A stretch of DNA of 64,000 nucleotides from CAVRRZ01 sp963723745 (GCA_963723745.1 CAVRRZ010000005.1:248001-312000), one strand, 5' to 3'. Positions 1 through 8,826 are shown, counted from the first letter of the stretch. The notes: generated by a model from the letters alone, not told the origin. A program made the numbers and translations.

Positions 1-1
1 G

Positions 2-1504
2 CGCGTGCGCACGCTGAGCCCGCCGCAGATCGCCGACCGCCTCGACCGCCAGCTCGGCCTGCTCAGCGGCGGACCGCGCGACCTCCCGCGCCGTCAGCAG
101 ACGGTGCGCAGCACCCTGCTGTGGAGCTACGACCTGCTCGACGACGAGGCGCGCCGGGCCTTCGCCGCGTTCGCAGCGCTCCCGGGCGGCGCGACCCTGG
201 AGGCGCTCGAGGACCTGCTGCCCGGCCTGGATCAGCTGACGGCGCTGGAGGCGCTGGCCGACCAGGGCCTGGTCCGGAACGGCCGACCGGAGGAGGCAGG
301 CAGGTTCACGATGCTGCCGGTGGTCCGCGAGTTCGCCGCTGAGTGCCTGACCGCCGACGGCGACGACGAGACCGTTCGGCGGCGTGCCGCCGAACGCATC
401 GCCGAGCTGGTCGCGACGGCGGGCCCGCGGCTCGTGACCGACGAGCGGTCGAACTGGCTCGACCGGCTTCAGGCCGAGCACGACAACCTGCGTGCCGCCC
501 TCGCCTGGGCCACCGAGCACGCGCCGGTCATGGCCGCGGCGATCGCCGGGCATGCCTGGCGGTTCTGGCAGATGCGCGGCTACCTGCGCGAGGCGCGCGC
601 CGCCTTCGCCGCGATCGGCCGGCGGCTGCCGGACGACGAGCTCTGGGCGCGCTACGAGGTGTTCACCGCACTCGGCGGGGTCGCGTACTGGCAGCGCGAC
701 CTGGCGGCCGGCGAGGACGCGTACGCGCAGGCCGTAGAGGTCGCCGAACGGCTCGACGATCCCCGGGCCCTGGCCGAGGCGCTCTACAACCTCGCCTTCC
801 CGGTGTGGCAGCAGCAGAACCTGGAGGAGGCCAAGCGGCTGGCCGACCGCAGCCACGAGCTGTTCGCCCGCCTCGGCGACGACGACGGGCGCGCCCGGGT
901 GCTGTGGCTGCACGGCGTGCTCGCCGTGCTGACCCGCGATCTGGAGGCGGCCGAGGGCCTGCTCACCGAGTCCGTGCGCCGGCACCGGGCCGGCACGGAC
1001 GCCTTCCAGCTCGGCTGGTCGCTGCGGATGCTCGGCCGGACCTACCTGCTCCAGGGCCGGGCCGAGGAGGCGCGGACCGTGCTGGAGGAGAGCCTGGCAA
1101 CTTTCGCTCCGGCCGGCGACGTCTCGGCGGTCGTCCTGCACCTGTCGGACTTCGCGATGCTGGCCATGCTCGAGGGGGACGTCGAACGGGAGGTCCGGCT
1201 CGTCGGCGCCGTCCGGCGGCTGCAGGCCCTGACCGGCACCGATCTGGTGGACCACCCCATCAACGAGGTGCCCCGCCTCGCCGAGACCCTCGCCGAGCTC
1301 GGACCTGTCGGCGACCGGCTGCTCGCCGAGGGCGCCGCGATGACCGACGAGGAGATCGTGCGTTACGCCCTGGAGCCTGCGGCCCCGCGGGCCCGGCCCG
1401 ATCCGCCGTCGTCCGCCGTGCCCAGCCCCCGGACCGGGACGCACCGACGCACGTCCGCCGGCACCGCATCCGCCGGCACCGGGGGGCGCGGCTCCCGGGC
1501 GTAG
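2..1504 (+). CDS. NB-ARC/TPR regulator, C-terminal part (cut by window start)
   Basis: The reading frame is open from the first bases, so the 5' end lies outside the window. What remains is the tail of an AfsR/COG3903-type ATPase regulator: a winged-helix-like segment (SxLLWSYDLLDD at about residues 37-48) followed by roughly 350 residues of helical, Leu/Ala/Arg-rich TPR-like repeats. The end is low-complexity Pro/Ser/Thr/Gly. It resembles the matching region of the full-length cyclase-ATPase-TPR protein at 8827-11460 (its SAVTWSYGLLSDD segment), so the two look like paralogues. The nucleotide-binding domain and any N-terminal cyclase or SARP domain are not visible. Such proteins act as signal-dependent transcriptional or second-messenger switches; the ligand cannot be inferred. 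Confidence 0.75.
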   Translation, partial: RVRTLSPPQIADRLDRQLGLLSGGPRDLPRRQQTVRSTLLWSYDLLDDEARRAFAAFAALPGGATLEALEDLLPGLDQLTALEALADQGLVRNGRPEEAGRFTMLPVVREFAAECLTADGDDETVRRRAAERIAELVATAGPRLVTDERSNWLDRLQAEHDNLRAALAWATEHAPVMAAAIAGHAWRFWQMRGYLREARAAFAAIGRRLPDDELWARYEVFTALGGVAYWQRDLAAGEDAYAQAVEVAERLDDPRALAEALYNLAFPVWQQQNLEEAKRLADRSHELFARLGDDDGRARVLWLHGVLAVLTRDLEAAEGLLTESVRRHRAGTDAFQLGWSLRMLGRTYLLQGRAEEARTVLEESLATFAPAGDVSAVVLHLSDFAMLAMLEGDVEREVRLVGAVRRLQALTGTDLVDHPINEVPRLAETLAELGPVGDRLLAEGAAMTDEEIVRYALEPAAPRARPDPPSSAVPSPRTGTHRRTSAGTASAGTGGRGSRA

Positions 1505-1597
1505 CCGGAGGCCGCGTGTCGTGACGGACGCGCCGAACTGTCGCTGCTCAGGGGCTTCCCCGCACCCGTCGTTCCGTGATCGACTGCAGGTCACCGC

Positions 1598-1613
1598 CGT
1601 GACGGCGATCACA
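1598..1613. promoter_or_regulatory. CRP/GlxR-type operator upstream of sdh operon
   Basis: The sequence GTGA-N6-TCAC (GTGA at 1599-1602, TCAC at 1609-1612), flanked by C and A, matches the TGTGA-N6-TCACA consensus of cAMP-CRP/GlxR regulators except for the outermost left base. It lies 21-36 bases before the first gene of the operon. A second inverted repeat, GTCAC-N4-GTGAC (1590-1603), overlaps it. Control of sdh by CRP-type regulators is known in corynebacteria; its role here is inferred. Confidence 0.5.
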
Positions 1614-1633
1614 TCAGCGAGTCGGGGGCACCG

Positions 1634-1873
1634 ATGTCACTGGAACAGGACGTGGCTGTGGCGCGAGCCGCGGTCGAAGACCTCGAACGGGCCGTGGCCC
1701 GGATGACCGGTCACTACCGGGAGAGCGTCGACTCGCGGCGGCTCAAGATGGACGTCGGCCGGATCCGCGACGACATCGACCTGCTCGTGGGCGGCCCCCC
1801 GGCGGCCGCCCGCGAGCAGCAGTTCACCAGCGCCATCTACGACGACGGCTACGACGCCCCCGGTACCCCGTGA
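1634..1873 (+). CDS. Small protein leading the Sdh1-type operon
   Basis: A 79-residue soluble protein with a helical N-terminal half (heptad-like AVARAAVEDLERAVARM at about 9-25) and an acidic, Tyr-rich C-terminus. ATG with GGGGGC a few bases upstream. Its stop overlaps the GTG start of the membrane subunit by four bases (GTGA), so it is translationally coupled to sdhC. Mycobacterium tuberculosis has a similar-sized conserved protein, Rv0250c, at the same position ahead of Rv0249c-0247c (Sdh1). A homologous accessory role is inferred from position; there is no recognisable catalytic motif. Confidence 0.65.
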   Translation: MSLEQDVAVARAAVEDLERAVARMTGHYRESVDSRRLKMDVGRIRDDIDLLVGGPPAAAREQQFTSAIYDDGYDAPGTP

Positions 1874-2703
1874 CAGCCACCGCCCCACGGAGGACCGGGG
1901 CGGTCACGCCCGGTCGCGGGAACGGGGAGCACCCGCCCCGTCGCGCGGCGATCGCCGAGCGCACGCTGCGCACCGACCGGTGGTGGCTGCAGCCACTGAT
2001 CACCGTCGTCGTGCTGGTGCTGTTCATCGTGTACTCGACGTTCCGCGCGTTCCAGAACGCGCACTACTTCGCCGAGCCCTACATCTCGCCGTTCTACTCG
2101 CCGTGCATCACCACCCGGTGCGAGGGCGACACCTTCCCGGAGTTCTTCACCGGCCCGGCCTGGATCTCCCCGGCCCTCTACATCCTCGTGCTGCCGCTGG
2201 GCATCCGGCTGACCTGCTACTACTACCGCAAGGCCTACTACCGGTCGTTCTGGCTCGTCCCCGCCGGCCTGCGCGGTCGCCGAGCCGCACCGCCGCTACA
2301 CCGGTGAGACCCGGCTCCCGCTGATCGGCCAGAACATCCACCGGTACTTCCTCTACGCCGCGCTGGTCTTCAACGTGATCCTCTTCTACGAGGCGTTCAT
2401 GTCGTTCCGGGACGAGACCGGCGAGTGGGGCCACATGGGCCTGGGCACGCTGATCCTGCTGGTCAACGCCGTGCTGCTGTTCCTGTACTCGCTCTCCTGC
2501 CACTCCTGCCGGCACATCGTCGGCGGCCGGCTGAACACACTTCTCCAGGCACCCGCTGCGCTACAGGGCCTGGGGCGTGGTCTCGAAGCTGAACGCCCGG
2601 CACATGCAGTTCGCCTGGATCTCGCTGTTCACGCGTCGCCTTCGCCGACTTCTACGTCTTCCTGCTGGCCACCGGCACGATCACCGATCTCCGGTTCTTC
2701 TGA
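1870..2703 (+). pseudogene. sdhC: Succinate dehydrogenase membrane-anchor subunit (frameshifted)
   Basis: Membrane anchor of an Sdh1-type complex II. It carries quinone- and heme-site helices and passes electrons from SdhB to menaquinone. The protein is readable only by joining three frames: frame 1 from the GTG at 1870, then frame 2, frame 0 and back to frame 1, ending at TGA 2701-2703. Each switch fits a single extra C, near 2254-2257, 2536-2540 and 2634. The repaired product is 276 aa with several hydrophobic helices (ITVVVLVLFIVY, LILLVNAVLLFLYSL) and the motifs SLSCHSCRH and ARHMQFAWISLF, close in length to mycobacterial Rv0249c. The protein between the breaks is well conserved, with no missense decay, so sequencing or assembly error is at least as likely as true inactivation. 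Identity is firm; functional state is uncertain. Confidence 0.8.
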
Positions 2704-2720
2704 GGAATGGGAACCTGCTG

Positions 2721-4554
2721 ATGGAGCTCGAGCGGCACGAGTACGACGTCGTCGTCGTCGGGGCGGGGGGTGCCGGGCCTGCGGGCCGCGATCGAGGCCC
2801 ACGAGAACGGCGCCCGCACCGCCGTCGTCTGCAAGTCGCTGCTGGGCAAGGCGCACACCGTCATGGCCGAGGGCGGCATCGCCGCGGCCATGGCCAACCT
2901 CTAGCCCGAGGACAACTGGCGGGTGCACTTCCGCGACACCATGCGCGGCGGGAAGATGCTCAACCACTGGCGCATGGCCCAGCTGCACGCGCAGGAGGCG
3001 CCGGACCGGGTCCGCGAGCTCGAGGACTGGGGCGCGCTGTTCGACCGCACCCCCGACGGGCTGATCAGCCAGCGCGACTTCGGCGGCCACCGCTACGCCC
3101 GCCTGGCCCACGTCGGCGACCGCACCGGCCTGGAGCTGATCCGCACCCTGCAGCAGCGCACGGTCGCCCTCGGCATCGACGTCTACATGGAGTGCACGGT
3201 CACCCGGCTGCTGACCGGTCGGCCGGGGGCGGGGGGCGGGCGATCAACGCGGCATCACCGGCGCCTTCGGCTACTGGCGGGAGTCGGGGCGGTTCGTCGC
3301 CTGGCAGGCGCCGTCGGTCGTGCTGGCCACCGGCGGCATCGGCAAGTCCTACAAGGTCACCTCGAACTCGTGGGAGTACACCGGCGACGGGCACTCCCTG
3401 GCGCTGCAGGCCGGCGCGACGCTGGTGAACATGGAGTTCGTCCAGTTCCACCCGACCGGCATGGTCTGGCCGCCGTCGGTGCGCGGGATCCTGGTCACCG
3501 AGAGCGTCCGCGGCGACGGCGGCATCCTGAAGAACTCGGCCGGCAACCGGTTCATGTTCGACTACATCCCCGACTTCTTCCGCAAGGAGACGGCGGAGAC
3601 CGAGGACGAGGCCGACCGCTGGTACGACGACAAGAAGAACAACCGGCGGCCACCCGAGCTGCTCCCCCGCGACGAGGTCGCCCGCGCCATCAACAGCGAG
3701 GTCAAGGCCGGCCGCGGCACCCCGCACGGCGGCGTCTACCTCGACATCGCCTCGCGCCGGTCGGCGGAGTACATCCGCAAGCGGCTGCCGTCGATGTACC
3801 ACCAGTTCAAGGAGCTGGCCGAGGTCGACATCACCGCCGAGGCCGATGGAGGTCGGGCCGACCTGCCACTACGTGATGGGCGGGGTGGAGGTCGAGCCCG
3901 ACACCGAGGCCGCGCGCGTGCCGGGGCTGTTCGCGGCCGGCGAGGTGGCCGGCGGCATGCACGGGTCCAACCGGCTGGGCGGCAACTCGCTGTCGGACCT
4001 GCTGGTCTTCGGACGGCGGGCCGGGCTGGCCGCCGCGGAGCACGCCCTGCCGGCGGGTGGGCCGGGTCGCATCTGCACGACGACGCGCTGGCCGACGCGG
4101 CGCGTGCGGCGCTGGCCCCGTTCGACCGCGAGGGCGGCGAGAACCCCTACACCGTGCAGCACGACCTGCAGCAGACGATGCACGACCTGGTCGGCATCAT
4201 CCGCACCGCGCCGGAGATGCGAGCAGGCGCTGGAGCGCATCGCCGCGCTCAAGGAGCGGGTCGCCAACCTGTCGGTCGAGGGCCACCGGCAGTACAACCC
4301 GGGCTGGCACCTCGCCCTGGACCTGCCGCACATGCTGCTGGTCAGCGAGTGCATCGCGCGGGCCGCGCTCGAGCGGGAGGAGAGCCGCGGCGGGCACACC
4401 CGCGACGACTTCCCGGCGACCGACGCCGAGTGGGCGCACGACCAACCTGATCTGCTCGCGCGCCCCCGACGGCTCGGTCGAGCTGACCCGGCAACCGCTG
4501 CCTCCGATGCCCGCCGAGCTCGCCGAGATCTTCGAGGAGGTCTCCTCGCTGTGA
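2721..4554 (+). pseudogene. sdhA: Succinate dehydrogenase flavoprotein subunit (frameshifted, internal stop)
   Basis: Catalytic FAD subunit of complex II (succinate to fumarate). ATG at 2721 follows sdhC by 17 bases. The conserved protein is spread over all frames: dinucleotide-binding VVVGAGGAG near the start, HTVMAEGGIAAAM, the GALFDRTPDG and NFGGH-like segment, QFHPTGM, the substrate loop HGGVYLDI, GPTCHYVMGGVEV, MHGSNRLGGNSLSD and RGGHTRDD. Extra bases are inferred near 2778, 3225-3241 (in a G-run), 3841, 4220 and 4440. One base is missing near 4045-4066. An in-frame TAG sits at 2902-2904 where Tyr or Asn is expected before PEDNW. Repaired length is about 609 aa. Catalytic motifs remain intact between the lesions. 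Its stop overlaps the sdhB start (GTGA). It is either a decaying gene or a stretch of poor sequence. Confidence 0.85.
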
Positions 4555-5309
4555 GCTACGACGCGACGTTCCGGGTCTGGCGCGGGGACGCCGCCGGCGG
4601 TGACCTGCAGACGTTCACGGTCGAGGTGAACGAGGGCGAGGTGGTCCTCGACGTCATCCACCGGCTGCAGGCGACCCAGGCCGGCGACCTCGCCGTCCGC
4701 TGGAACTGCAAGGCCGGCAAGTGCGGGTCGTGCAGCGCCGAGATCAACGGCCGGCCGCGGCTGATGTGCATGACCCGCATGAGCACGTTCGCCGAGGACG
4801 AGACGGTCACCGTGACGCCGCTGCGGACGTTCCCGGTGATCCGCGACCTGGTCACCGACGTGTCCTTCAACTACGAGCAGTCGCCGCGCGGATCCCGGCG
4901 TTCACGCCCCGGCCGCGGGACGCCGACGGCAACCACCGGATGCAGCAGGTCGACGTCGAGCGCTCGCAGGAGTTCCGCAAGTGCATCGAGTGCTGGCTCT
5001 GCCAGGACACCTGCCACGTCATCCGCGACCACGAGGAGAACAAGGCAGCCTTCTCCGGGCCGCGGTTCCTGATCCGGCTGGCCGAGCTCGACATGCACCC
5101 GCTGGACGTCGTCGACCGGCGGGACGCCGCGCAGGACGAGTTCGGCCTCGGCTACTGCAACATCACCAAGTGCTGCAGCGAGGTCTGCCCCGAGGGCATC
5201 CACCTCACCGACAACGGGATCATCCCGCTCAAGGAGCGGGTGGTGGACCGCCGGTTCGACCCCGCTCACCTTCCTCGGCTCGATCCTGCGCCGCCGCCCG
5301 CGCGACTGA
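4551..5309 (+). pseudogene. sdhB: Succinate dehydrogenase iron-sulfur subunit (frameshifted)
   Basis: Electron-transfer subunit of complex II. The GTG at 4551 overlaps the sdhA stop. The N-terminal ferredoxin-like domain has the [2Fe-2S] signature CKAGKCGSCSAEINGRPRLMC (about residues 49-69 of the frame). The C-terminal domain has the other clusters' cysteines in CIECWLCQDTC and CNITKCCSEVCPEG. One base appears to be missing near 4881-4885 (frame 0 to frame 2), and one extra C near 5261 shifts the last 15 codons, which would otherwise read through LTFLGSILRRRPRD to the TGA at 5307-5309. Repaired length is 252 aa, normal for the mycobacterial-type subunit. Cluster ligands are undamaged. Confidence 0.85.
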
Positions 5310-5352
5310 TCGGGGCGCCGTCACGCGACTGATCGGGGCGCCGTCACGCGAC
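5301..5352. repeat. 23-bp tandem repeat across convergent stop codons
   Basis: A 23-base unit beginning CGCGACTGATCG occurs at 5301-5323 and 5324-5346 as identical copies, followed by a six-base partial third copy. The first copy holds the sdhB stop on the + strand. The second holds the stop of the convergent hydrolase on the - strand. The duplication separates the two genes without changing either protein. Confidence 0.85.
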
Positions 5353-6135
5353 CGTCCGGAGGAACCTCCGTACCTCGGCGTTGAACGTCTCGGGGGCCTC
5401 GAGGTTGGTGACGTGGCCGATCCCGGGCAACCAGACCAGGTGGGAGCCCGGGATCCCGGCGTGCAGTGCCTCGGCGACCGCGGGCGGTGACCGCACGTCC
5501 TCGGTGCCGTAGAGCAGCAGGGCCGGGACGGCCACGGTCGGCAGCACGTGCCGCAGGTCCGCGTCGGCGAAGGCGCTCAGCATCGCCATCGTCCCGGCGG
5601 GCCGGACCTCGAGCATGATCGACCGCACCAGATCGACGGCCTCGGCGCTCACCGGCCCGGCGAAGAAGCCGGGCAGGTAACCGTCGATCCACGTGGCCGG
5701 CGGGCGGCCGAGTTCGGCGCCCAGCCGGCTCAGTCGTGCGTCGACCTCGGCCTGCGCCAGCGAACCCTTCCATCCGGCGTAGGCCGAGGCGAGGACGAGG
5801 GACCGGACCGTCCCCGGATGGCGTCCGTACACGGCCAGGGCGAGCCCGCCTCCGAAGGACAGGCCGCACAGATGCGGCCGGTCGAGGTCGAGGGCGGCCA
5901 CGAGCCCCGCCACCGCGTCCGAGTACCCGGCCATGTCCATGGCCCCGTCCGGGTCGTCGGAGCCGCCGCACCCCGGGGCGTCCCAGGCGATGACGTCGAA
6001 CTCGTCCGAGAGCCCCTCCAGCTGGGGGCGCCACTCCCGGCCGTCGCTCCATCCGCCGTGCAGCAGGAGGAGCGGGGCACCCCTGCCGGCCCGGTGGTAC
6101 GCGACGGTCCGTCCGCCGACCTCGACCGACTCCAT
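5344..6135 (-). CDS. Alpha/beta-hydrolase
   Basis: A 263-residue alpha/beta-fold hydrolase without a signal peptide, so cytoplasmic. The oxyanion-hole motif HGGW lies at residues 26-29. The nucleophile elbow GLSFGG places the catalytic Ser at residue 93. A GTEDVRSP segment carries the acid, and GIGHVTNLE near the C-terminus supplies the His. The strand order and the D-x-PG-x-G-x-SD loop (residues 52-60) match the haloperoxidase/epoxide-hydrolase-like subgroup of small esterases. The substrate is not predictable. It is convergent with sdhB, and its stop codon sits inside the 23-bp tandem repeat. The next gene on the same strand starts 31 bases upstream, so they may be cotranscribed. Confidence 0.85.
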   Translation of the reverse strand: MESVEVGGRTVAYHRAGRGAPLLLLHGGWSDGREWRPQLEGLSDEFDVIAWDAPGCGGSDDPDGAMDMAGYSDAVAGLVAALDLDRPHLCGLSFGGGLALAVYGRHPGTVRSLVLASAYAGWKGSLAQAEVDARLSRLGAELGRPPATWIDGYLPGFFAGPVSAEAVDLVRSIMLEVRPAGTMAMLSAFADADLRHVLPTVAVPALLLYGTEDVRSPPAVAEALHAGIPGSHLVWLPGIGHVTNLEAPETFNAEVRRFLRTVA

Positions 6136-6166
6136 CCCGGCCTCGTCCCGGTCGCCCGGACGGCGG

Positions 6167-8089
6167 TCAGCGCGCGTCGATGACCGCGGTGCCCGTCCCG
6201 GCCGGGCCCGCCGTCGGGGGGCCGCCGTCGGTCATCAGGCCTCCGCTGCCGCCGTCCATCGCCGGCCGCGGGCTGACGATGTTCGGTCCCTCGGCACCCT
6301 CGGCCATGACGACCTTCTCCTCCAGCACGGCGCCACCCAGGCCGTCGCCGTCCAGCGTCTCGAGCCCCGGTCCGACGGCCTCGACGATGCCGCCCCACTC
6401 CCCCGGGATCTCCTCGGCCGCGGGGAGGTCGCCGGCGTCGGCGCCGTCCAGCAGTGCGCCGGCGGGCGGGTTCACCTGCTCGAAGTCCACCAGTCGCAGG
6501 CCCTGCCCGGCGAACTCCTCCCACTTGGCGCGGAAGCTCTCCCACGACACGTTGGCCCACAGCGCGTGGCCGTCCTGGCCGGGCCCGAACACCCCGGAGA
6601 AGCGGGTCTCGTTGCCCACCCGGTGCAGGTTGATGTCGATCAGCCGCAGCCCCTGCCGGGAGAACTCCTGCCACTTGGCCACGAAGCTCGCCCAGTTGGC
6701 GTTCACCCACAACCCGTGACCGCCGCTGCCGGGCAGGAAGACGCCGGTGTAGCGGTCCTGGCCACCGACCTGGTGCACATGCAGGTCGTGCAGGCGCAGG
6801 CCCTGCGCGCTCCACTCCTCCCACTTGGGCTTGAAGGTCTCCCACGGCACGCCGGCCCACAGGCCGTGGCCGCCGCTGCCGGCGAGAAAGGCCCCGGTCC
6901 ACCGGTCCTGGCCGCCGACGTTGACCACGTGGACGTCGTGCAGCCGCAGCCCCTGCCGGCTCCACTCGTCCCACTTGGCGCGGAAGCTGTCCCAGGTCGC
7001 GTTGGCCCACAGCGCGTGCCCGCCACTGCCGGGCAGGAAGACACCCGAGTAGCGGACGCCGTCCCGGACCGGACGCACGTGGACGTCGACCAGGCGCAGC
7101 CCGTCGGCGCTCCACTGCTGCCACTTCTGCTGGAAGCTCTCCCAGGTGGCGTTGACCCACAGCCCGTACCGGCCGCTGCCCGCGCGCCAGACGCCGGTGT
7201 AGCCCTTCTCGACGAAGCGCTCGTACATCTTCGCGACGGTCTGCCGGTCCCCGAAGCTCATCGCGGTGCGCTGCCCGATGGTCACGCCCGGCTGCTTGGG
7301 GGTGATCGTCGGCTTGGACGTGTCGATGGCGAACGCCGTCCGGCCGTAGTGCATGAGCGAGCCGTAGTCGTAGGTGAAGTAGTCCACCGAGCCGGGCTTC
7401 ATCTGGAAGTTGCCGCGCCGATCGACCGGGACGTTGCTCAGGTCGAGGGTGACGAAGGAGTCGCGGTCGGACCGGGACTGCTCGTGGTAGACGCCGAGGG
7501 CGTGCAGGAACTCGTGCACCAGCACCGGCCAGCTGTGCCCGTCGGCCAGCCGCAGGATCTGCCGCCCGCCCTGCATGCCGACCTGCGAGGAGCTCGACGT
7601 CGCGGCACCGTTGCTGACGATGTCGATCCAGTTGGGCCACGACGCGGCGTTGGCCGCCGTGCGCAGGGTGAACCGGATGCCGGTGTTCTGGTGCAGGTGC
7701 GCGATCGCATCGGTCACCCGCTGCTGGTTGGGCACGCCGGCGTCGACGGTGTAGGCGACCCGCCCGTTCGTCCACAAAAGGCTGGAGTCCCCGGGCAGGC
7801 CGATGCCGTGAGCCACGTCGTCGGGCGTGGCGCCCTCGCTGCCGGCATAGGGGGTGGTCAGCAGCAGCTGGCGGCGGGCGTCGATCTCCGCCGTCTGCGC
7901 CTCCACCTGCTCGACCGGACCCATGTCGATGCAGCCCTCGTGGATGGCCCTGCCGTCGACGACGGCGTACTCGACGGGGAACTCGACGAGCCCCGGCCCG
8001 GTCAGGTAGCCGTGCCCGGTGAGCGGCGCATCCGCCATGTGCTCGGCGGCCGACTGCTCGGGGGCCGGCCGGCTGTCGTCGGTGGTCAT
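6167..8089 (-). CDS. Astacin-like zinc metalloprotease with five tandem repeat domains
   Basis: A 640-residue protein. The catalytic domain (about 100-295) has the full astacin zinc signature HEFLHALGVYHEQSRSDRD (residues 192-210; three His ligands and the catalytic Glu) and the Met-turn SLMHYGR (244-250). It is followed by five consecutive 50-residue repeats (about 296-544). Each has the pattern [YF][TS]GVF-x-PGSGGH[GA]LW-x-N-x-[WS]-x-SF-x-KW-x-E-x-S-x-QGLRL, like the bacterial tandem repeat found in polyglycine-hydrolase-type proteins (BTRD1). The tail is Gly/Asp/Glu-rich. The start ATG follows GGAGAAGG. There is no N-terminal signal peptide or TM segment, which is odd for this protease family: either export uses another route or it acts inside the cell. 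The 109-residue gene 33 bases upstream is a likely operon partner. Confidence 0.85.
   Translation of the reverse strand: MTTDDSRPAPEQSAAEHMADAPLTGHGYLTGPGLVEFPVEYAVVDGRAIHEGCIDMGPVEQVEAQTAEIDARRQLLLTTPYAGSEGATPDDVAHGIGLPGDSSLLWTNGRVAYTVDAGVPNQQRVTDAIAHLHQNTGIRFTLRTAANAASWPNWIDIVSNGAATSSSSQVGMQGGRQILRLADGHSWPVLVHEFLHALGVYHEQSRSDRDSFVTLDLSNVPVDRRGNFQMKPGSVDYFTYDYGSLMHYGRTAFAIDTSKPTITPKQPGVTIGQRTAMSFGDRQTVAKMYERFVEKGYTGVWRAGSGRYGLWVNATWESFQQKWQQWSADGLRLVDVHVRPVRDGVRYSGVFLPGSGGHALWANATWDSFRAKWDEWSRQGLRLHDVHVVNVGGQDRWTGAFLAGSGGHGLWAGVPWETFKPKWEEWSAQGLRLHDLHVHQVGGQDRYTGVFLPGSGGHGLWVNANWASFVAKWQEFSRQGLRLIDINLHRVGNETRFSGVFGPGQDGHALWANVSWESFRAKWEEFAGQGLRLVDFEQVNPPAGALLDGADAGDLPAAEEIPGEWGGIVEAVGPGLETLDGDGLGGAVLEEKVVMAEGAEGPNIVSPRPAMDGGSGGLMTDGGPPTAGPAGTGTAVIDAR
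6458..7204 (-). repeat. Five 150-bp coding repeats in the astacin-like gene
   Basis: Five adjacent 50-codon units encode residues 296-345, 346-395, 396-445, 446-495 and 496-544 of the metalloprotease. They diverge at the DNA level but keep invariant Gly, Leu-Trp, Lys-Trp and Gly-Leu-Arg-Leu positions. The last unit loses the PGSGG loop (PGQDG). Repeats 2-4 are the most alike, suggesting later duplication of the middle copies. Confidence 0.85.
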
Positions 8090-8122
8090 GTCCTTCTCCG
8101 ATCGTCCGTGGAGTGCAGCGGG

Positions 8123-8452
8123 TCATGCGATCCGGGTGAGCACGACGGGCACGGGTCCGCCCGACGCGGTGCCGGCGGGGGTGGCCGTCATGTTGAAGAA
8201 CTCGATCCGCTCGTTCTGCGCCGTCCGTCCCCGGACGCGCACGAGCAGGCCCGGCCGGGTACCGGGCAGGTCGGCCGGCAGGTCGACCGACACCCGCACC
8301 GTCGACCGGCCCGGTGACACGGTCAGCGCCGGGACCGTGGCGGTGGGCCCGTCGGCCGCGGCGTCGGCCATGGCGATGTCGTCGACGAGGACGTCGAGGA
8401 CGGCGTCGAGCAGGTCGTCCTGGAGACCGTCGAAACGGAGCTCGAGGTCCAT
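8123..8452 (-). CDS. Hypothetical protein upstream of astacin-like protease
   Basis: A 109-residue protein of unknown function. An acidic helical N-terminus (about 1-35) is followed by alternating hydrophobic strands (TVRVSVDLP, GLLVRVRGR, VPVVLTRI), suggesting a small beta-sandwich. It has no Cys, no signal peptide and no TM segment. The ATG at 8452 has GGAG ten bases upstream. It ends 33 bases before the metalloprotease start on the same strand, so the two probably form one operon. A role as inhibitor, chaperone or partner of the protease is possible from position alone. Confidence 0.65.
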   Translation of the reverse strand: MDLELRFDGLQDDLLDAVLDVLVDDIAMADAAADGPTATVPALTVSPGRSTVRVSVDLPADLPGTRPGLLVRVRGRTAQNERIEFFNMTATPAGTASGGPVPVVLTRIA

Positions 8453-8615
8453 GCCTGCGATCTCCGTCCTCGAGCCTGTCGACTCCGGCTGCGGGAGTGT
8501 GCCGCCCGGCTCGTCACACGACCGTCACAGGAACCGCTCCGGACGGCCGTGGGCGGGACTACGCTCCGGCGCCGCACGCGAGTCACGGGGAACCGATGCG
8601 TGGACGGAGAAGGAC

Positions 8616-8742
8616 ATGCCGCTCTACCTGACCAAGTTCAGCTACACCCCGGAGACCTGGGCGCGGCTCATCGCGAACCCGGAGGACCGCCGGAGCGCGG
8701 CCGCGGCCTACATCGAGTCGGTGGGCGGGAAGCTGCACGGGG
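8616..8742 (+). pseudogene. GYD-domain protein remnant
   Basis: The ATG at 8616 has a strong GGAGAAGG ribosome site and begins MPLYLTKFSYTPETWARLI, continuing to SVGGKLHG. This is the first half of a GYD-domain protein, a family of ~95-residue ferredoxin-fold proteins. After about residue 42 the family sequence (the GxYDxxxI core that names the family) is gone. The frame runs on as Arg/Gly-rich noise to 9077, antisense to the regulator that ends at 8827. No other frame supplies the missing half. It is best read as a gene cut off by a deletion at the junction with the neighbouring gene. Confidence 0.6.
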
Positions 8743-8826
8743 GGCACGGCGCGTCGTCCGTCGGCCGCTGCGAGATGTGCGGCGTCCGAGTATGCCCGCG
8801 CCGCAAGGCCCGAGGACGCAGCGAAG

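Noticed and set aside
5933..8317. A 794-codon + strand frame opposite the astacin-like gene
   Set aside because: Mirror image of a GC-rich gene; its repeats are just the antisense of the five protein repeats.
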